A DNA stretch of 64,000 nt, taken from positions 434,001 to 498,000 of the forward strand of contig JAWZYU010000123.1 of the NCBI GenBank assembly GCA_038380435.1. Reading direction: 5' to 3'. This DNA comes from Ryuthela nishihirai. Its lineage: Eukaryota > Arthropoda > Arachnida > Araneae > Heptathelidae. Position numbers and translations under genes: made by a program. This document shows positions 21,326 to 33,233 of this stretch, in pieces (position 1 is the stretch's first letter; every line of letters starts with the position of its first letter). The notes under the pieces are model-generated. The model was not told the origin of the DNA and searched no databases. It saw only the letters and a program-made list of their open reading frames with translations.

Positions 21326-23149
21326 TCAACATTAGCGTTCCCCTTCTGCAAAGATCGCAAATAAATGGTCGTTCTCCTATTGGATTCGAAGATGTCTTCA
21401 AGATAATTATTCCTCTGAAAAATTCTTTCAGAACAAATACATTTGTAGGGACAACCTGAAGAATGGATGAGCATATGATTCTTGATATTGGATGATATAT
21501 CGGTAAAGGATAAAATTAACAAGGTTATCTCTTGTCTTTACCTGCCCCTCGATGCTTTTTCTTGTGTTTTATCATGAATTGTAATGAACTAAATCTGCTT
21601 TGGCAACTGTCATATTCCTAACCTTTTGACCAATATTAGAGAACAGAAATAAGTAATTCTATAACGAATAACGTCTTAAATTTGAGATATCATTAACAGT
21701 ATTTTCATTCTGCAAGGATTTAGTCATCATAAATTGAAATTATGGACCGTTTGCGTTGATGTTAAACAACGTCAAGTATAATATAACTATGCCAAATACT
21801 CATCAAGTATAATTATGTCAATTAAGGTTTGTAACAGAAAAACCTTAGAAATCTATCTTTAAAATCATTATTATTATCCAGTTATTAGTACTATATGCAT
21901 ATGTGTGTTAGACAAACATAAGCTCTTTTCACCTATAATAGCTGATGTATAATGGATCGTTTAAAGAAACTACGATAAAACTTATCTGACAAATCACATA
22001 CACCTAGAAATATTTAACAGTCAACCGACGTCACCAGCTCCTGTCTAAAACAATGATGACCATGTTTTATTGACGCCCACCCTTCAACGAAAAGCATATT
22101 TGTGACAAAATCGAAGCGCTTCCTTTGGAAAAGTATCTTATTGGTGCCTTAGTTGGTTAAGCAAATCACACAATAAAGCTCATTTATATGTTTGCAATTA
22201 AAGTGCAATCGTTAAGCTACCATGAAAACACAAGAATTAGTTCGACTGAGTTTTCTGTGTAGTTATATTATATTTAATATAAGGTTAAAGAAAAACATGA
22301 ACTTTGCATTGAAATAAAAAAAAAACTTAAAACAAAATAGAATGGTCTTAATAACAAAATATGATATTATTCTTTCCTTTCGTTGGAATAGAAACTCATA
22401 CATACCATAATAACGAGAAAAATCTTAAAGAGATAGAAACACTATAAATGTGAAAACGCAATTTTTTAGACATTCTAATCGTTTAATAAATATAAAAGTC
22501 AACGAGATTATGTATAAACTTTTTACAACACTAGCAGATGGGGGAGGGAATCATTTTGAGCCATAACCTATATTTAGTCGTTTCAATAATCAGAAATGTT
22601 TAATAAATGATGCTTAAAAACTTTTGCACAGAACATCTTATATTTGATAAAAATAATTTAAGCAAAATAAACATTTGTATTTTTACCCTTGCTACGCAAC
22701 CCACTCCTCTCTTTATATTTATTACACGATACCATAAAGATAAAACAATTTTTTCCCGTAGAATAAAAATTAGCAGTTATAGTTTTAAACCTCGAATTTA
22801 TAGAAAAAAATGACTAAATTATCGTATAACCTCTCTCGTGTAGTAGTGATGGTTGTGTTCAGCAAAATTGTATTTAAAAATAAATTTAACCTCCTTTAAA
22901 TTATAGTGTATTTTTATGATAATTTATAGAAAATATTTTGCTTTAAAAACCATCGGTGTAACAAGGAAACAAATAGTGGGGACCACCTTTCTGCAGTACC
23001 TAAGTAAGGCAGATAATGCAACGATTGATATCTCAGTAAAAAAACAAAAACGTACTAAAAATCGTATAGTAGTGCTAATAAAGCTACTTCAAATTGCAAA
23101 TCCTTTTTTCCTTCGCGATTTCATATTACTTTAAATTCTCTAAACCTTA
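21326..23149. other. AT-rich stretch, possibly LINE 5' end in its last part
   Basis: No element ends were recognised in 21326-22590. Plus-strand frames at 22607-22813 and 22916-23134 lie just upstream of the LINE endonuclease at 23150 and may be its decayed 5' region, but they show no recognisable motif. Confidence 0.35.
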
Positions 23150-24340
23150 GAGCAAAAGTAGTTTCAAATATTGCTAGTAATTTATACATAGAAATAAAAA
23201 AAAATATTTACTGCACAATAAAAACATATATGTATAATATACTCTACAGACCTTCTCCTATGGCATATAAATTGCAGTTATATGTGATTCCTGGTTATAA
23301 AATATATCATAAATATCAAAATAAAATGAGATTTGGAGGGTTAATTATTTTTCTGAAAGACTGTATTACAGTATATGAAATTAATACAAATTTTGTTAGT
23401 GCTGATTTGATGGAAATTAAATTTAAACTTATATTAAGTTTAAATTTAATTTAATATTTATTTTAATTGCATTTTATAGATTACATTCATACATTAAGCA
23501 AACCCTTATTAACGAACTGGAAAATAAATTAGAAACTGTAAATTACAATAATGTTTATTAATAGGAGATACTGATATTGATTTAAGAGGTAATGATAGTA
23601 TTAGACATGTAGATTAATTCTGTCTAATGGTTTTAAGTAGTGTCATGAGGAGATTACTGCGGGGGAATCAAAGACATATCTTGATCATGTGTTTATACGA
23701 AGTATCGCTGTAAATAATGTAAACACTTATATCATTAAGCTACATATTACTGATCATTATTTCATTGGTTTAAACATTCAGTCTGAAATGAACAAAAGTA
23801 TAGAAAGTTTAAAAGAAATACGTAAGATAAATATTACAAAACTAAAAGAACAATTGGAAGACAAAGATTGGAATGAGGCTGAAATGGAAAAAGATATCAA
23901 CAAATCTTTCGAAACGTTTTATTAGAATTACAAATATTGATTAAAAAATTAAAATACACTACACAATTAAAACGGAAACAAAACAAATTGAAATCTTGGA
24001 TGACGGATAAACTTAAACAATTTATTAAAATACGAAATAATTTGCGCAAATTACGGAAACTTCAGCCTTTTAATACTGATTTAAATAATCATTTTTAAAA
24101 ATTATCGAAATTACTGTTGAAATTAATCAGAGAAGCATTCGAATTTCCACAGTAAGATGGGACAAATTCCGAAAGCTAAAAATTCGTTCTCTTTGAAAAC
24201 GAGCATTCCATATTCACCAGAGATGACATATTATTCTTCTGATTTCTGTATATCTGGTTATTCGGTATCTGAATTTGAATTTCTAAATTTAGATCTGTTA
24301 ATCGAAGTTTCTCCCACAAAATAACAGTAATGTTAAACAT
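23150..24340 (+). pseudogene. LINE with APE-type endonuclease, broken
   Basis: Read across two frameshifts, the plus strand gives an AP-endonuclease fold. First RFGGLIIFLKDCITVYEI with a downstream ADLMEIKF, then SYIKQTLINELENKLETV and GDTDIDLRGN (the usual GD.N.N strand), then KTYLDHVFIRSI and ITDHYFIGL, matching the conserved (L/I)DH(I/V)F and (T/S)DH endonuclease motifs. After 23925 the linker KRKQNKLKSWMTDKLKQFI is typical of the region before the RT. No RT palm follows. The clade is probably CR1/L2/Jockey-like. Frameshifts and stops make it inactive. Confidence 0.8.
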
Positions 24341-25057
24341 TCAAATTAAAATCAGCTTAACTTTTGCAATAGACTTATGATATGTAAAACTATTTTTATC
24401 TTTTATTGTCTCTAAAATAGTTATATTGATTGGCATATGATTTAATATTGTAACTGATTTAGAGCATATGTATTTTCTGGATATAACGAATTGATGATTC
24501 ACCCAATTGTCATTTTACCATAACTATCAGTGCACAGATATGTATATTGCATTCAACGTATCATAAACAATTTGAAATTTGATTAACAGCATGTTAAATG
24601 CTAAAATTAAAGAAAGAAATCTTAAAGTGGACTAAAAACGGAAAAATGATTTGAAGACTAAAAGGAACAGTGGTTAATGCAATCTCACACTCACTATGCA
24701 AACAAGTAATGAAGGTTTAAGAAATAGTTTAAGGGTTTCGCGATGATTTTTCGTAACACTTAGACATATAATACAGATATATTTGTAATCTAGTACTCAC
24801 GGAGAAAAATGATTTAAATGATTAAATAAAGTGGTAGTTTAAAGTCTATTTTTTTTTCTACCTCTATTTCATATTTCAATATTACGGCAGTAATTTGTTT
24901 GGCAAATTTAAGAATATTGAACGAAACTGATTGATACGGAAATTAGCTGGTTTCTCAAGATAATCATGATATTTCTAAATTTACTCAACTAATCTCAGTA
25001 TAGGTGTCACCTGTATTCCTATTAAGATCCAATCATAGTAGCTTTAATAATAATAAT
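24341..25057. other. AT-rich stretch, nothing recognised
   Basis: No repeat family or coding motif was recognised. Confidence 0.45.
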
Positions 25058-25255
25058 ATATCCTCCTCATGCAGCTACTTGTCAAAGTGGTCTGACAGGA
25101 GATTTTCAGTATTATACGCCAGTATTCAAAGAGTGAGGAGGTCGAGAATTCAGCAAAAAGGCAACACAAACATCCAGGCCTCACTAGGGTCTCCTCGAGA
25201 CTAGGTCCCTTTGATCTGTAGCAAAGCGCGCTAACACTCTGCCACTCGACGGCAT
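25058..25255 (-). mobile_element. SINE-B, degenerate
   Basis: On the minus strand it reads GCCGTCGAGTGGCAGAGTG, AGCGCGCTTTGCTACAGATC, then AAGGGACCTAG, GATGTTTGTGTTGCC and TGACAAGTAGCTGCATGAGG at the 3' end. The B-box is disrupted. Confidence 0.7.
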
Positions 25256-26149
25256 AGGAGTTCTGGAATTCCTTTACTTTCTGCTGATTAAAAGTGGAAA
25301 ACCAAATTGTTTTAAATAAGCAGTCATGCCCTCACGTAATGAGTTTCAACCAGAATACTTCGTTATATCCATAAATTCATATTCGAATAATGATCGAAAA
25401 GTTTTCTAAGATGCAAAATACACTATGTTTGGAAGCAGAAATAATAGTTACCGCAATGTAAAAAATAATATGACTATATAAATTCAGATAATAAATAGTA
25501 ATTAATTATTTTCCATATTCCATTCACCTAATGAACAGTTCTTTTTTTTTTGCGTGAAGCATTGGAATCATTGGGGATAAATTCTGATCTCTGGTTCTTA
25601 CGAACCAATGGAAATGAGCTTCAACATCCGGTTATTAAGCGAATTTAATGTTTTTATCCTGAATGATTTTTAATTTAAAAATGGTAATAAGTTTTATTTT
25701 ACATCACATTTAAAGTAAGGACAAAATACATATATAATGAATATGATTCTACGAAGCCATGAGCTTATCTGGAGGAAATTTTACCTTATATGGATCAGTT
25801 CCATTTCATATAAATTTCACACAATATATATGATAATAAAATATAAGTAAGTAAAAATGAAAGCAAGGAATTCATTTTTAAAATGAAGGAAATGAAATGT
25901 TATTACGCATTTTCAATTTACCAATATTTTTGTTTTATTCTTGGTGATTCGTTAAAGATAGATGGTACTTGGTACGCTCGGGTATAGATCGGGTATTTTT
26001 ACCACAGTTTTTAATGATTTTAGGCAATAAGTATTATCCCTTAGTGCTCAACTTTTATGCTGGATGTAGTGAGCTTTTTCAGTCTTGAAAGTTTTACTAA
26101 AGTAATATTTTAGAGTTATAATATATAAATCGTCGGCTGGTAGGGTGAC
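25256..26149. other. AT-rich stretch, nothing recognised
   Basis: No element ends or coding motifs were recognised. Confidence 0.45.
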
Positions 26150-26500
26150 TAACTTAAAAAACCTTCCTTCTTGAGGTTGGAGTTTTTAATAGGGACAGAA
26201 ATCTATATTGTTTTTGAAATACTGCTTTGCATTCTAAAAATGCGGTCAATGTGAGATGTGTCAGTTGAACCATAGACTAATAAGTCTTATCGAATAATAG
26301 ATTCACATAAAGATTTATATACTAAGTTCCATACGCTAGTGGGAATTGCACTCTGTAATTTATGGATTTTATAAGCACGTCTTCTAAGCCTATAACATAG
26401 AATATTAATATAAGTCTTCCATCTGAAATGCCTTTTAGGAATTTCTAGTTTCAAAATGCGCCTTGACAATACCCAACTGATATATTGCAGAGGGTGAAGA
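26150..26500 (-). pseudogene. LINE RT C-terminal fragment
   Basis: The minus-strand frame 26469-26287 reads RHFRWKTYINILCYRLRRRA followed by YKIHKLQSAIPTSVWNLVYK and SLCESIIR. This matches the post-palm segment of CR1/L2/Jockey-type LINEs, where a W..HI motif is followed by (L/I)R..(I/L)P and (V/I)Y.S(L/F)..(S/P)I(I/L)(R/S)YG. The fragment has the opposite orientation to the endonuclease piece at 23150-24340 and could derive from the same family. Confidence 0.75.
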
Positions 26501-27027
26501 TTCTGAAACGAGTTGCGGCAGGTTATTAATTTTTTTCTTCGACTTTAGTTTCTTAAAATGGAGATAATCTTTCACCAAAACAATAAAGCACTTCGCTGCT
26601 TGAAATATTTATAGTTTTATTACATATATACACAAGCTTCGACCATTTATATTTTTGCCTGCTGCATCACTGTAACTTTAACTATGAAAGAAGAGGTTTT
26701 ATACCATTCACCACTTGAATACTCATAATAACTTGAATTCTAAAGGAGAAATTAATCTAAGTTAATCTTAATTCAACTGAAGACCAATCTACACTACTCA
26801 TCGTCTTTCTGCCATTTGCAACAGAGGAATTTCCCAACGTTGACAAATCTCGTCACACGTTCGCATTGTCCAACAGTCAAAACCTCACTGCAGCTCCTCT
26901 CGCATTCCCACAGTATTCTCTCACGCAGCCTTCTCACTTCCAACTCATCCCCTCAGGGTTTCAAGGGCGAGTTCACTCTCTGAGACTTCCCCCTGCTGAC
27001 TATATTGCCACGTTACAATGATGAGAC
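26501..27027. other. Unique block next to IR1, nothing recognised
   Basis: The last 250 bases (26770-27027) are GC-richer, with many TCTCACACG- and CATTCCCAC-like pyrimidine stretches, and end exactly at the IR1 edge with GCCACGTTACAATGATGAG. This could be a solo LTR end, but no matching start or second copy was found. Confidence 0.3.
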
Positions 27028-28299
27028 TATTAGAGAGATCAGATACATTTCTTGGTGTCTGTCTCTGGAGTTCATTCGTTTGATTTCCGACTTATTCCTT
27101 TCGGAGAATTCAAATTTAAAAAGCTGCGATGCATTGAGACCCGGATTAGAGAAACTGCTTATATAAGTGTGTTGGCTCTTTTCTTTCCCATTCAGTGAAT
27201 TGGCTTGATTTCCGACTGATTCTGTTGAGAGAAATTCAATAACGAAGAAATGATCGGTCTACTGAAACCGGATTAGAGACGGAATCCATAAATGGTGACA
27301 TGAGTTTTTACACTTCGTCCATTTTATTTTTTACTGTTCTGTTCACAGGGAATACGCTTCTAGAGGAGTTTCGTTATCGGTTATTTCGGCATTACACTGA
27401 CTTTTGACAATTGTTGATCAAGCTCAGATGCACTTTTTTATCATTTTTTAACACTCTTCTAAACAAGGAGAGCCTTCGGTTAAAACGTGCAAATAAATAT
27501 CACCGCTGGCATAATTAGGAAACGAAACTGAAAACATTAAATTACGAGACGCGCGTTACAGACTCAGCCAAAAACCACCCGAGAATACCACGGAATAATT
27601 GTTTTAATAAATCCACAAGCTAGCTAAAAGCAATAGGAAGATCGGTAGCAATAGCTCGTTATTATTAAAGAAGCTGCTCGAAGCAAATTACTGCGCCTCT
27701 TTTCCTAAGAGGGCGTTATATGCAGTCGGCACTTTCGCTCTCGATGATGTACACAGGCGGCGTTTTCTTCTCCTTGTTTTTGTCCTCGACACCTTTGCAT
27801 TCGGCATTCTATCATGGAAACGTTCACGAGACAATTAGCTATAATTTTCTCTACTATCAAATTAATTATCAAACAAATATCAATTAGTAGTTAAATTATC
27901 AATTACTGTTAGTTATTAAATAGACAGTTCTCCATTCGAATGCTCAATTAGCAACCATTTGCAAATTAATCAGGAAAATTGGTAAAAATCTATATAAAGC
28001 AAAATTGCATATCTTCAATCTTCGATGTTTATTTTATCATATTTTTATTGAGATTATGAATTTCACTTTTTATTACAAAGGGTGGAAACAAACTTTTGCA
28101 ATAATTATGATCATACGAAAAGGAAAACCTATTCTTTATTGGAACGCGCAATCACTTCCTCCCCTCATCCATCCCAAATCAGCGTTTTAACAGAAATTGT
28201 CTTCCCGATTGAAGATGTACACGAAAATCTGTTTATCGCATAAAATAGAATATGTATAATTAGAATGTTCACAATTTGGAATGTTCATTTCACCAATTG

Positions 28300-29180
28300 A
28301 ATCTCTGTCACTTTAAATTATTTCGTACAAGAGAAACAAAATGTTCAAAATATTTAATTTCATTCAGTGTTGATTTAGAGTTCTGTGAGGTTTGGATCCT
28401 TGATATGGGTTCGATTGATTTCCAATTACTTTAAAACTACGAATAGAAAGGGATAAAAATATCAAAATCCCGTTTAATTAATGTCAGTTTTAAAGTCCAG
28501 AGGAAATTGTCGCATCTTTCTTCTAAATGGGTTCCGTTAATTTCTTAATGTTCTGTTCGGATAAAAGATACTAAATATATTCGTGTTATTGAGTATCGGA
28601 TTAGTGAGACTGACGATAGTATTGTGGGTTTAGTTTCTTGAAATATATTCCTTTGAATTCCAATCGTTCCGTTTGTAGGAACAGAAAGGTATAGAAGTAT
28701 GAAATTCCGGTTTAACAGAAGTCAGATTAAGGAGTAAAGTTATAAATACCTCCACCTTCCTCTAATGCATTCTGTTAATATCAGATTGCTTTTTCGGATC
28801 AAAATGACTAAAGATATTCGTTTTATTGAATATCGGATTAGTGAGAATGACAATAGTCTTATGCGGTCTACTTCCCTGGACTACATTCTTTTGAATCCCA
28901 ATTGTTTCATTTAGAAGGAACAGGAAGTGATAAAAATATGCAAGAGTGTTTAAGAAGCGTCGAATAAGAGGGAATAGATTTACCAAACATCGGCTGCTTT
29001 GATTTACTCTATTGGTACTTTGCGTTCGTTTTTTGTTTGTTCAGTAAGAAAAAAAAAAATATTTAGAAATTTTGTTTTATTGAGGATTCGGATTAAGGAG
29101 TATATTTGAAGTCTTATGCAAATTGTATAGTATTCTTTTGGCTTCTAACTGCTTCATTTAGAAGAAAGAAACTTTAAAAA
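28300..29180 (-). repeat. Degenerate ~245 bp tandem units in IR1 right arm
   Basis: This is the mirror of 1880-2780, with TTCATTTAGAAG anchors near 28910 and 29155 and related GTTCCGTTTGTAGGAAC at about 28665. The minus-strand open frame at 28762-28986 corresponds to the plus-strand frame 1987-2286. Confidence 0.65.
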
Positions 29181-29395
29181 ATTCCGTTGTAGTAGAATAT
29201 CGGAGTATAGAGAATAGATGTATACCTTTTATTGTAGGTCGGATTAGAAAGAACAGATACGATTATCGATTACATTGAGTTATAAATAATTTCGTTTTAC
29301 GTTGTGCCGGATTTCAGAGACTTCCGAGAAGGAGTTTTCAGATCGGTTTTGTTCGAAAGTGTACTTTAATTTGGTTTAGTAATTTAAAAGAAAAA

Positions 29396-29527
29396 TTCGC
29401 CGTCCCGTGGTCGAGTGGTCTAAGGGACCTGGATTCGAACCCCGGGTAAGGCATCGATGTTCGTGTTGTTTTTTGCTGAGGTCAGTCCTGTCAGACCTCT
29501 GTGGCAAGCAACTGCTTGAGGGGGTAT
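29396..29527 (+). mobile_element. SINE-B, internally deleted
   Basis: It starts CGCCGTCCCGTGGTCGAGTG and has the B-box ATTCGAACCCC. Compared with the mirror copy at 1478-1664 it lacks about 18 bases between the A- and B-boxes and about 40 bases in the body. Confidence 0.8.
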
Positions 29528-30447
29528 TTATTATTATTTTTTTTTAATTTAAAATTATTTCTAAATGTTTTTTTATTTCCACTGAATTGTCGTATTCACA
29601 GAATTGTCGTAGACTTCAAATTCTTATCCACCGAATTGTCTTATTCCCCGAATTCTCATCTACCGAATTGTCCTTCTCAGTTACTGTCCACAGGAATTAT
29701 CGTAGATCATACTACTACTACGAAAACAAATAAATTTATTTAAAGAGATAGCTTTCGTTTAATCCACTAAGGCTTCAAGTTAGCATGGGGAATTCTAGGT
29801 CCGTGGTTACCAGTGGAAACCACGAAACAATTATAAAAATAAAAGCTATTGCGCTTATTTAAACCTGTCGATTATTGAAACAGAGGCTCATAAAATAAGT
29901 AATATAAAATTTTTGCTCAGTTCTTTCAATTATTGACCAAATATTTTTATGTGAATAAGTAAATTACTTTTACAATTCAAAGTACTCATGAAAAAGGCAT
30001 AGTTTTGTTTTTAACCAAGATATTTTAATTGCTAAAAACATAGTTTTTATATTTCCTTTTTATTACTCATTAGAACTGTGTTTTTTCTGTTTCAGGTACA
30101 GAATTTTGCTTGCTGCTCTTTAAGAATATAATGGCAATGAATCTTCGATAAGTTTGGGTTGGACGGCTCTGCTTTAAAAAGGTTTACATCTGTATGAAAT
30201 ATTTCGTTTTCGGCGATAATAAATTTCGGCCTGCACGTTTTCGAAACGTGTCTTCAAGAACGGAAAGGAATTAAATAATTAAAAGGTAAAAATATTGCCT
30301 CATCCTGACAACCCTATGAGCCACAATATTTATTCACAACGTGAATAAATATTTTGGTTTCTATATAGTGACACTCTAAATACTGACTATCATAGACTTA
30401 CTGTTCAGAGGTCTCCTATCTGTACGACTATATTTTATAGTCTAATT

Positions 30448-30774
30448 TTGGGGTTCTTAATGTGGGGGTACGGGATAAAGTTTTTGGGTTACGCTGCGAG
30501 AGCTCAAAAGTCGCAAATATATGTTATATATATGTCTGTGTGTTTTATTTCATTATCATTGTTATACTATAACTATACTTTTATCTATCTATACAATGGG
30601 TACGCCAGTTACATACACATTTCTAGGGGGTATGTGAAGCATAAATGGTTGAGAACTACTGATATATATGATTTATTTTATTCCCATTGGTATAGTATAA
30701 CTATAATTTTATCTATCTATACAAAGAGTACGCCAGTTACATACGCATTTCCAGGGGGTACGTGAAGCATAAAA
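30448..30774 (+). mobile_element. hAT-type MITE, truncated at the IR1/IR2 junction
   Basis: It begins GGGGTTCTTAATGTGGGGGT after GTCTAATT (30440-30447), the mirror of the target octamer at 523-530. It has multiplied units like the left-arm copy, then stops at GTGAAGCATAAAA, before the GAGAATCACTG end present in the left arm. Confidence 0.8.
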
Positions 30775-30775
30775 T

Positions 30776-31025
30776 GATCTTTTCATTATCATCAGAGTCC
30801 TTCGTGGGGCGTAACAACAGATGACATTGAAGTCTTAAATTTTTGTTTTAAATTTTGCTTTATAGATTCTTTCATTAATGCAGTCATATCCTAGAAGAAC
30901 ATCACTGGCGTATCTCTGCTAAGAAGCAAACCAATAAGCCTAGAATACAGAGGTGTCCTCACGCTGGAATTCCTGCGTGAGGACATCAAGAGAATAATAT
31001 CAACGTAACGTCTTCAAGTTCCATA
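30776..31025 (-). pseudogene. RTE-like LINE, endonuclease N-terminal fragment
   Basis: The minus strand encodes LDVLTQEFQ, then INERIYKAKFKTKI and VICCYAP, the start of an RTE-type AP endonuclease. It is the mirror of 46203-46415. Where the right-hand copy continues into the rest of the endonuclease, this copy stops abruptly at the junction with IR1. Confidence 0.8.
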
Positions 31026-31045
31026 TACTTGTAGAAAGAAAATGA

Positions 31046-31768
31046 TTAGTAGGATTTTAAAAGGAAACTAGGTTTATTGAGAAACGTAGGACCAACAATA
31101 TCAAAAAGCCCCCTGATTGCGGGCATGCGACAAAGACCTGTTCCTCCACCGCTGCAGGCTGAAGTCATCCATGCTACTAGGAACTTCAAGCACCACCGTT
31201 TGAAGTGGACCTTTTCAAAAGCCATAAGGCTTGCCTGTGACACATTACTCCAATTTAGGATTAGCGATACCCAACTAGCTAAGTGAGGGTTCAGGTAGCT
31301 GCGATGGCCTATGATCGGATTTATCCACCAGCTGATATAAGGTATCCCGTGCCTCTGTTCACTTAGGGCTGGCAATCCACAAGCAAACAGAAAACACAGC
31401 GGCAAATTCTCGCTCAACAATGTCCACCACTGCAGCAAAGTCCAGAAGCCATAATCATGCTCAAAGCCGTAAACCAGTCCAGTCTCGTAGACATAAATGG
31501 TCATCACAATGACTGTGCGAAGTTGAACACTCCTCAACAGGGCAGAAAGAAAGAAAGAAGTAGCCGCAGATGACCAGATCAGTAGGGCACACCGGTCTGA
31601 AAGGCCTCCATATCTGTTCCCTTCGAAAAAATAATATCTCTTTTGAAAGGTACTAACGGCATGCACCAAGGGAAGGCGGGGTCGGACATTATGTGCCAGA
31701 CCCGGAAGGTACTCTGCGTCATCACTGGGGATTGCTACACAGCTATCCTTCCAGTTTGTGGCGAACAT
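31046..31768 (-). CDS. Longest open frame (240 codons), unrecognised, within LINE 5' region
   Basis: This minus-strand frame is the longest in the window. It lies directly upstream of the RTE endonuclease start at 30776-31025 and could be an ORF1 or leader of that element. The predicted protein has hydrophobic stretches, for example around residues 62-80, and a late AFEKVHFKRWCLKF and ACSGGGTGLCRMPAIRGLF region. I recognise no domain. In the mirror copy (45440-46190) the same sequence is broken by stops and shifts after SWWI and in the C-terminal third, so there is no sign of selection to keep it open. Treat it as element-derived rather than a host gene. Confidence 0.3.
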   Translation of the reverse strand: MFATNWKDSCVAIPSDDAEYLPGLAHNVRPRLPLVHAVSTFQKRYYFFEGNRYGGLSDRCALLIWSSAATSFFLSALLRSVQLRTVIVMTIYVYETGLVYGFEHDYGFWTLLQWWTLLSENLPLCFLFACGLPALSEQRHGIPYISWWINPIIGHRSYLNPHLASWVSLILNWSNVSQASLMAFEKVHFKRWCLKFLVAWMTSACSGGGTGLCRMPAIRGLFDIVGPTFLNKPSFLLKSY

Positions 31769-31874
31769 TTACTGACCAGAAGCGTTAGTGGAGAAAATTT
31801 GCAATGCAGGCTAATTTGTGATCCGAACCTGGTAACATCAGAATCGCATAGGGAGGATAGTATCAGTAGCTGTT

Positions 31875-32095
31875 GTGATGATAATCCAATATTCAGTACC
31901 GAAAGCGTGAAAATATCGTTGATGAAAATCTATTTTTCTTAAACCTTGGACGTATCATTAAGATACATCCGTGATATACAGTCTGCTAATTCTTTACGTA
32001 GAAGTTATGTGATTGAACGAAAGGCAAACAATTCTATTAAATTAATATATATTTTTTGTGGTAGTTTAACTCTGAAATTACCAATTAATGCATAA
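31875..32095 (+). repeat. Repeat family X copy (IR2 left arm)
   Basis: It carries TTTTCTTAAACCTTGGAC, AAGATACATCCGTGATATA, GATTGAACGAAAGG and GTGGTAGTTTAACTCTGA in the same order as at 18030 and 36930. The inverted mirror lies at 45185-45380. Confidence 0.7.
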
Positions 32096-32116
32096 TTCAG
32101 AAATGGAACAGTTATA

Positions 32117-32765
32117 CAGGTAACTCTCATTTAATGCGGGAGATGAGTTCCGGGAAGATCATCGTTAAACGAATTTCCGTGCAAAACGAGGGGATTTTTT
32201 ATTTGTTTGCATTTTCGCCTAAGTTATTAATCTTTTTTCTTTCTCTCGGTTTCGTAATACATGTTTTATTTCAACAAAAATAATTATAATTCTCAATATT
32301 TATTTAACGATTCAATATATGCATGATTATGTATATAAATATGTGATCGGTTAATTAATTTTACAGTTTATTTCTTAATAAGGAACGAAACTCTCTGGTT
32401 TGCATTGCTTGCCTCTGTTTTGTGCGTAATGTTTATTTGTATTATTCCATTAACTGGTCACAACATCGTCTTATGGCATCCAATCATTAAATATCAATAA
32501 CATGATCCTTCAACAAATCCATGCGTTTTTCGTTCAGTGAAAGGATTTCATCTAAAAATTAAAATGCCAACATTATTTCTGGTTCAGATTCTTGTCGTTC
32601 TTCAAAAGCAGCGTTGAATTCTAAATCCTGAAGTTCATCGTTAGTGAGTGGCTCACTGTGGATTTTAATAACTTCGTCCATCTTTGAAAGTTACGCTTTC
32701 GTATCCTAATCCAATTTGATATTTCGCTAGTGTTAATAAAAAAATCCAACTTAAATTCCTGTAAA
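32117..32765 (-). pseudogene. Tigger/pogo-like transposon, 3' part
   Basis: CAGGTAACTCTCATTTAATG at 32117, preceded by TA, resembles Tigger terminal repeats, as does the following TTAAACGAATTTCCGTGCAA. On the minus strand further in, the transposase C-terminal tail is recognisable: SEPLTNDELQDLEF and later LNEKRMDLLKDH, with C(C/R)DQ..K near the end, the family's usual TNE(D/E)L..LE, EAL and AIQCY regions in order. The DDE domain and the other end are missing. Stops interrupt the tail. The mirror copy is at 44510-45131. Confidence 0.65.
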
Positions 32766-32804
32766 TAGAGTATTTAAAGAGATAAATCCAGGCACGATTT
32801 ACGT

Positions 32805-32915
32805 GAATTATGCAGTAGTGATTTTGAGAACTAAATTGCACAGTGTGTTTGGACCTCCGTAGACAATGGCTGCTTGATGATGACCATGTTGGTGTTAATG
32901 GTGATGTTGATTAAT
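32805..32915 (+). mobile_element. LINE 3' tail fragment
   Basis: It ends ACAATGGCTGCTTGATGATG before a run of TG(A/T)TG(G/A)TG repeats, matching the 3' tails near 46855 and, inverted, 12100. The stretch GTTTGGACCTCCGTAG precedes it. Its mirror is at 44330-44425. Confidence 0.65.
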
Positions 32916-33233
32916 ATACTAAAAATATTGCAGTAATCTAGTAAGTATGAATTAAAGTTTCATTTAGGAATCACCGAAGTAATTTTCAGTAAAATGAACC
33001 AAGAAATGCAAGGAAAGAGAAAAAGTGTGTGAAGTGCCATAAAACGAGTGGTGAAGAAATGCGATAAATGTAATCTTTGTGTCACGAATAATGTTATTGC
33101 ATCTGGCAATAGTATCATTCAAATGTATACCACGTGAGAGTTATCCATTTCAGTTCGTTACAGGAGCTGTTGTCCCCTTTGAAAATGCCAGTAACCGGTA
33201 CAGAATCGAAAAATAAATCATAAATATATAGCA

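Larger units (their letters stand above)
27028..30773 (-). repeat. Right arm of giant inverted repeat IR1
   Basis: It matches the reverse complement of 51-4036 along its length, with the same nested elements in mirrored order. Two segments of the SINE-B (29396-29527) are deleted relative to the left arm. The outer end is cut inside the hAT MITE at the IR2 junction (30770-30774), so this arm lacks the outer MITE end seen at 59. Confidence 0.85.

Noticed and set aside
26770..27027. Solo LTR next to IR1
   Set aside because: The GC-richer pyrimidine-rich end looked LTR-like, but no matching start, target duplication or second copy could be found.
51..30773. IR1 and IR2 as assembly foldback artefacts
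   Set aside because: Foldback artefacts give near-identical arms, whereas these arms have many substitutions and distinct indels such as the SINE-B deletions at 29396-29527.
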